A stretch of 64,000 nucleotides of DNA, taken from Alentia gelatinosa (lineage: Eukaryota > Annelida > Polychaeta > Phyllodocida > Polynoidae). The DNA lies in NCBI GenBank assembly GCA_950022655.1, contig OX465580.1, positions 98,784,797 through 98,848,796 on the forward strand, read 5' to 3'. Of this stretch, positions 59,610-64,000 are shown piece after piece (position 1 is the stretch's first letter; every line of letters begins with the position of its first letter). Below the pieces are notes generated by a model. The model had not been told where the DNA came from. It saw nothing but the letters and a program-made list of their open reading frames with translations, and did no database searches. The translations under genes were made by a program, and so were the position numbers.

Positions 59610-61440
59610 TTGACGGGTTTCCTTTAACTGACAGCGCCCATCAGGAGCCATTGATTTTTTGGTGTGCACCCGTGAAAACTCGAAAGTTTAACAAATATTC
59701 CCCAAGGTATTTAGCGGCATTCCCCTGGTGTAAATTACTATCTAGATCACATAGAACAGTTATAGTAATGGCGCTAGACATGCTGGGAATTTCTAACCAA
59801 ATGGTAGAGTTTGGATAACTTCAGGTGACGGCGCCCCTCAGAAATCGCTGATATTTTTGTGAACACCCTTAAAACTCAAAATCTAATGTAATATAGCTAC
59901 ACTTGGCAATATAAATTATTGCACTTTCCTTGTGGTTAAAGATAGGAAATAACCCACTGCTGCTCGGACGCCGCATGGTGGCTAAAACAAGAAAGCAAGG
60001 ACAATAGCTAGGTATAGGGAGATAAGCCAGTGGCGGCGCGTTTCCAATCCAGGTCAGCTAAGTCTGTGCATATTGCTTTATCACAGGTAGTTTAGAATAT
60101 TCTTAATCTGTACAAGATTAGAAATATTGACAATGCAATTGGCTAGAACCTGTTAAAAGTATTGAATGCCACGAATACAGGAATTTGCATCTGTGAATGG
60201 ACCACAAGAAACACTGAAGACTTCTGTTTGAAATACCACTCCATATACAGTAGTGACCCAAAGTGATGGCTACCATGGGGAATAAAATGAACTGTCTACT
60301 GCCTTTAGCTATGCAGTAATCCGAGTATCCCCAATACCATGTTTCCACTGTATCGTACCCAGAGGACCTGGAACGCATCCAATTTCTGAAGTATTATACT
60401 AACATATATTTACCAAACAGATTTTTAGGTAGCAGGAACTGTCAAAAGAGTGTATAATATCTGGATGTGATCTTATGAACTAGTTTGTGCTACTAGAATT
60501 ATATCTGTGGGCGTGGTGAATCTATGGCACAATAAGCTTAGGAGTCAAGGCAACAACCAGGGAGTGTCATTGGCATGTTCATCAACTCAGACGACTGCCC
60601 GTGAGGCTACATGCGCCCTTGATGGCCAACTAGCTTGTGAATCGTTCTAACGTGGACCGGAGTGGGACTTTTTTAATCTAAAATATATGTACATGTTTGA
60701 AATAGGTGCTTTTACATATATATTTACTTTTATATGAAGCCGATCCCACACCTTATTATTTTAGATGTTCTTACCCTCCTTGTAGAAACAGGACAATATC
60801 TAAATTCATAGCGATACAGGACAAGATTCATTATAAATACAATTCGTCTCAGTAAGAACATGGATAGTATACTCTCTTGCGCACACAGTCCATGGTAGGA
60901 ATGATGCACTCTGCCCTCAGATAGTTTGATGGTAATAATTACTATATTGTATTGTATGTTAAATTATAAGATACATACATATTCATAGAATACATGATAT
61001 CACAGCCTGTTCATTTTTACATCCTCCACAGTTTAGTTTCTTAAAATACACGTGCGTATAATATAAATAATTAGATGAAGCTTACCAATATCTCTAACAC
61101 AATGCAAACAAAAATATCATGATAGTGAATTAAATAATTACATGTGATCATATTTTCCCCATTTATCAAATGTGGAAATACATCCATTCATTGTATACGG
61201 GGAAGATAGAGGGTGAATATACATGGATTGCACATAGAAGTAAGCACGTACATCAGGCTTTTTTTTAGATTATCAGATTATTTTCCTCTTTAGTGACATT
61301 AGAATTTCAGATATGACTATCATCTTCAACTCCCCTGTCCGTTTTAGAGTCTAAGTTCTAAACCATTACAATTCATTCATCATACAGATTTGTCTTTGAC
61401 ATGTTATGACAAGTAATATTTTCTATATATGATAAAGCTA
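59610..61440. other. Intergenic stretch, nothing recognised
   Basis: AT-rich; no homology recognised. The 3' UTR of the WD40 gene on the minus strand probably occupies the right end. Confidence 0.4.
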
Positions 61441-61450
61441 TGATGTACGA

Positions 61451-63575
61451 TCATCTTCCGTCGGAAATTGGTCTAGGTCGTTGCGCTGCAGTAAAGTCCC
61501 ATATTTTGATCTTGTGGTCGTAGGCAGCACTGGCTATGCGCATCTCATCAAAGTGAATGCAGTTAACCTGGCTCTTTGACACAACGAATGTCTTCGTGCA
61601 TTCACCCCTGAAATATTGTAAAACAAGTCGTTACACCACCGTTTTTGAGTGATGTTTGTTATTACCAATTAGACTAATATATTCTCCTTACGGCCAATGA
61701 AGGGCAATGAGAGGGGATATATAAGGAAGGTAGGATTTTATGTTTAACTGTAATACACATTTTAGACAGAATAACATTAAGTTATACAGTTTGTAATAAT
61801 GGCCATTTCTTCAACATGCTTGACACAATTATTTCAGCAACATGTCATATCTTTAGCTTGAGAACGAGATTATCTTAATATGAAAATAGTGCAACTCCCC
61901 ATTAAAGGTCTAGTGAGCATATGCGACTCTGGATATTCCAAATGGAAACGGATGGCGTCACAAGGGCCAGCATTAACCATTTTACATATTTATTCCATGG
62001 ACAGATTGATAAAAGTGCGATATGATGCATCCGTTATGAAGTGCATTTTTATTGTCCTTAATATGTGTTTCTTATCTATATCTGTATGATACAAAGAAAA
62101 AGGCATGGCCATGATATGAAGTTAAAGCAAATGATACATTTTATGGCTATCATTGAGCTCGCATGCATGTAGAATTTCTTAATCACGTTCTCACAATATG
62201 AAAACGGGGTAGGGATGATTACTTAATTCGCCAATGTCCGCGGGTGCCATTTGACAAGATTGTTATAGTCCTGTACATACAGCTATACTTACTTGGCAAT
62301 GTCCCATTGTTTCATGACACCATCTTTGCCAGCGCTGATGATGAGCCCAGTCGGTTTATCTGAATCCTTTATCTTCAACTCAAGACACTCCACTCTGAAA
62401 TATTGAATTGTTTTTCAAATTTTTCAATAGGTCGAGTGATTTTACAACTCCAAACTTCCAATATGCAGTTTTCTCTACATGTATAATTACTTTATTTAAA
62501 CCTGCAAGACACACAACAACATGGTTCAGTGTGAGTTGAGAACCTCTATATGACAAATTGATGTATTACTAGTCATCCCAACATTACAGCCACGCAGTTC
62601 TCTAATCACTTCATTAAACCTGCATGACCCACAACAACATGCTTTCAGTTTGAGCTGATATAGTTAACCCCTATCGCGCAATGATGTACTACTAGCCAGG
62701 ACAACATTACAACAAGCAGACGACATTTTAGCTCACCTTTTGATGTGTTCATCAAAGGTGCTGTGCTGTTTGCCATTTCGCTCATAGAGGGACACACTGG
62801 TGCCATGGGAGGCGGCAATCCAGCCACGACTGCAGCTGACGGCCATGACGGAATTCCCGGGCACCCAGATGAGACGCAACTGACGGCCCGAGTCGGTGTT
62901 CCACAGCCTCACCGTCTGTAACACAGGGTTTCTTTTAAACATGGAACATAGTGGGCAAAGATATGTGTGTTGTATCCCACAAAACGTCAGTGTGGACGCT
63001 ACCTATAGTATATCGGTGAAGTAGGCAAACTAATCTCACACGAATATTAGAGGGAAACTATGTTCCGGTGAGAGAAAGTCAAAGTTATGAGGTATTCTTG
63101 AAAAAATTACTGCCCAAGGCCTATATATACCTTGAAATGTGGTTTGATAACGATTATTAGCATTATTCGCTAACCCACCATCTAACCCCAAGCCAGATCC
63201 AACCTTATAGAGTAACTTAACACTCTATGTGTTCTCCCCACTGCGCTTTTCATATGAATTTTGTAAGAGACGATCTGATTGGTCTAAATGTCAACCTTGC
63301 GTAGTATACGGCAACCTTGCGTAGTATATACCAACCATGGGTAGTATACATAAGTTTCTCCACCCCCCAGAACGTGGTGTATAGGCATAGAGTGGACAGC
63401 CATAGGTATATAGGAATATATATGTATTCTTCTTCATTTAGTATCTACTCACTCTGTCAGAGGAACCTGTCACGGCTAACTTCCCATCATCATCAAGGTC
63501 AACACAGAAAACTGGTCCACCATGACCTCTAAGCGACTTCTGCAAAAGGCACCGACGGATGTCCCACACCTTTGC
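61451..63575 (-). CDS. WD40-repeat protein, 3' four exons
   Basis: Exons 63453-63575, 62737-62915, 62293-62394 and 61451-61607 join in phase and give 186 codons ending in TGA. WD-type repeats are visible: AKVWDI (end of one blade), GHGGPVFCVDLDDDGKLAVTGSSDRTVRLWNT (a canonical GH...WD-like blade), a diverged blade with GWIAASHGTSVSLYE, HIKRVECLELK...LIISAGKDGVMKQWDI, and VNCIHFDEMRIASAAYDHKIKIWDF near the C-terminus. So this is the C-terminal half of a beta-propeller scaffold. An F-box/WD protein is possible, but the N-terminal exons that would tell lie beyond the window. I do not recognise the orthologue. Confidence 0.85.
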
Positions 63576-64000
63576 CTGTAAAGGAAATTAATCTCTTATG
63601 TATACATGTACAAAAAGTATTATCTTTGGTACTCCATATTATTTCATGATCAGTCTTTGAACCGTCATCACAGTGTCTTGCGGGCCGTCCATAAATGACG
63701 TCATGCAGAGCAGGAGGATGGGGGTTCCAATCTCCACGACCAACAATGATAATATAAGGGTTGTATGACAAAATATTAGGGGGAGGGCGGGGGTCAAAAA
63801 TGCTCAAAAATTGCATGACGTTATTTATGGACAGCCCCTTGGTCAGATGCATGAATACACAATTGTGTGGTCTTAATACAAGGGAGGTTGAAAGATATAT
63901 GTACATAAGTTATGATTGCATATAATAGCAGAACGAACCGCTTTACGTATCGGTCCAATAAGCCCATGCCACCCGCGCCCAAGTGTTTGCACAATTCTTC

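Noticed and set aside
63946..64000. Further upstream exon of the WD40 gene (EELCKHLGAGGMG frame with a GTAAAG donor)
   Set aside because: The peptide does not look like the end of a WD blade that should precede AKVWDI; the window ends before it can be judged.

Overview
This window is nuclear DNA from an animal. Genes are split into short exons with GT..AG introns, intergenic DNA is AT-rich, and small DNA transposons and foldback repeats are everywhere. The protein set (CLYBL, ODF3/CIMAP1, DEPDC7, TCP11L1 and a WD40 protein) together with the density of MITE-like elements fits a marine invertebrate such as a lancelet, hemichordate, echinoderm or mollusc. I cannot decide the phylum from sequence alone. 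No operons, CRISPR arrays or bacterial features are present.

Layout. (1) 192-2765 (+): last four coding exons of a citramalyl-CoA lyase (CLYBL) gene. (2) 4480-9120: decayed PIF/Harbinger transposon with a broken transposase on + and a Q-rich second ORF on -. The transposase is itself interrupted by a 795-bp inverted-repeat element and by a tRNA-derived SINE. (3) 9.3-17.7 kb: gene-poor DNA with repeat copies. (4) 17713-20421 (-): complete five-exon ODF3/CIMAP1-like sperm-tail gene, 252 aa. (5) 20.4-29 kb: gene-poor DNA including a MITE with perfect 36-bp termini. (6) 29066-47062 (-): nine-exon DEPDC7 gene, 552 aa, with a perfect 488-bp GAGG tetranucleotide tract in its last intron. (7) 47063-47934: short divergent promoter region. 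(8) 47935-54653 (+): nine-exon TCP11L1 gene, 516 aa. (9) 54.7-61.4 kb: gene-poor DNA with a 1.7-kb element bearing 40-bp terminal inverted repeats. (10) 61451-63575 (-): last four exons of a WD40-repeat gene whose 5' part lies beyond the window.

All exon chains were assembled by hand. Splice phases were checked for continuity, and each complete chain sums to a multiple of three. Functions come from family resemblance recalled from memory, not from a database search. DEPDC7 and TCP11L1 are also neighbours in human as I recall, so the head-to-head pair here looks like conserved microsynteny. The most interesting structural observation is a pair of nearly identical inverted repeats of about 290 bp flanking DEPDC7 exons 6-8, a layout expected to favour exon circularisation. 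No clearly new protein system was found; the novelty lies in the repeat architecture.
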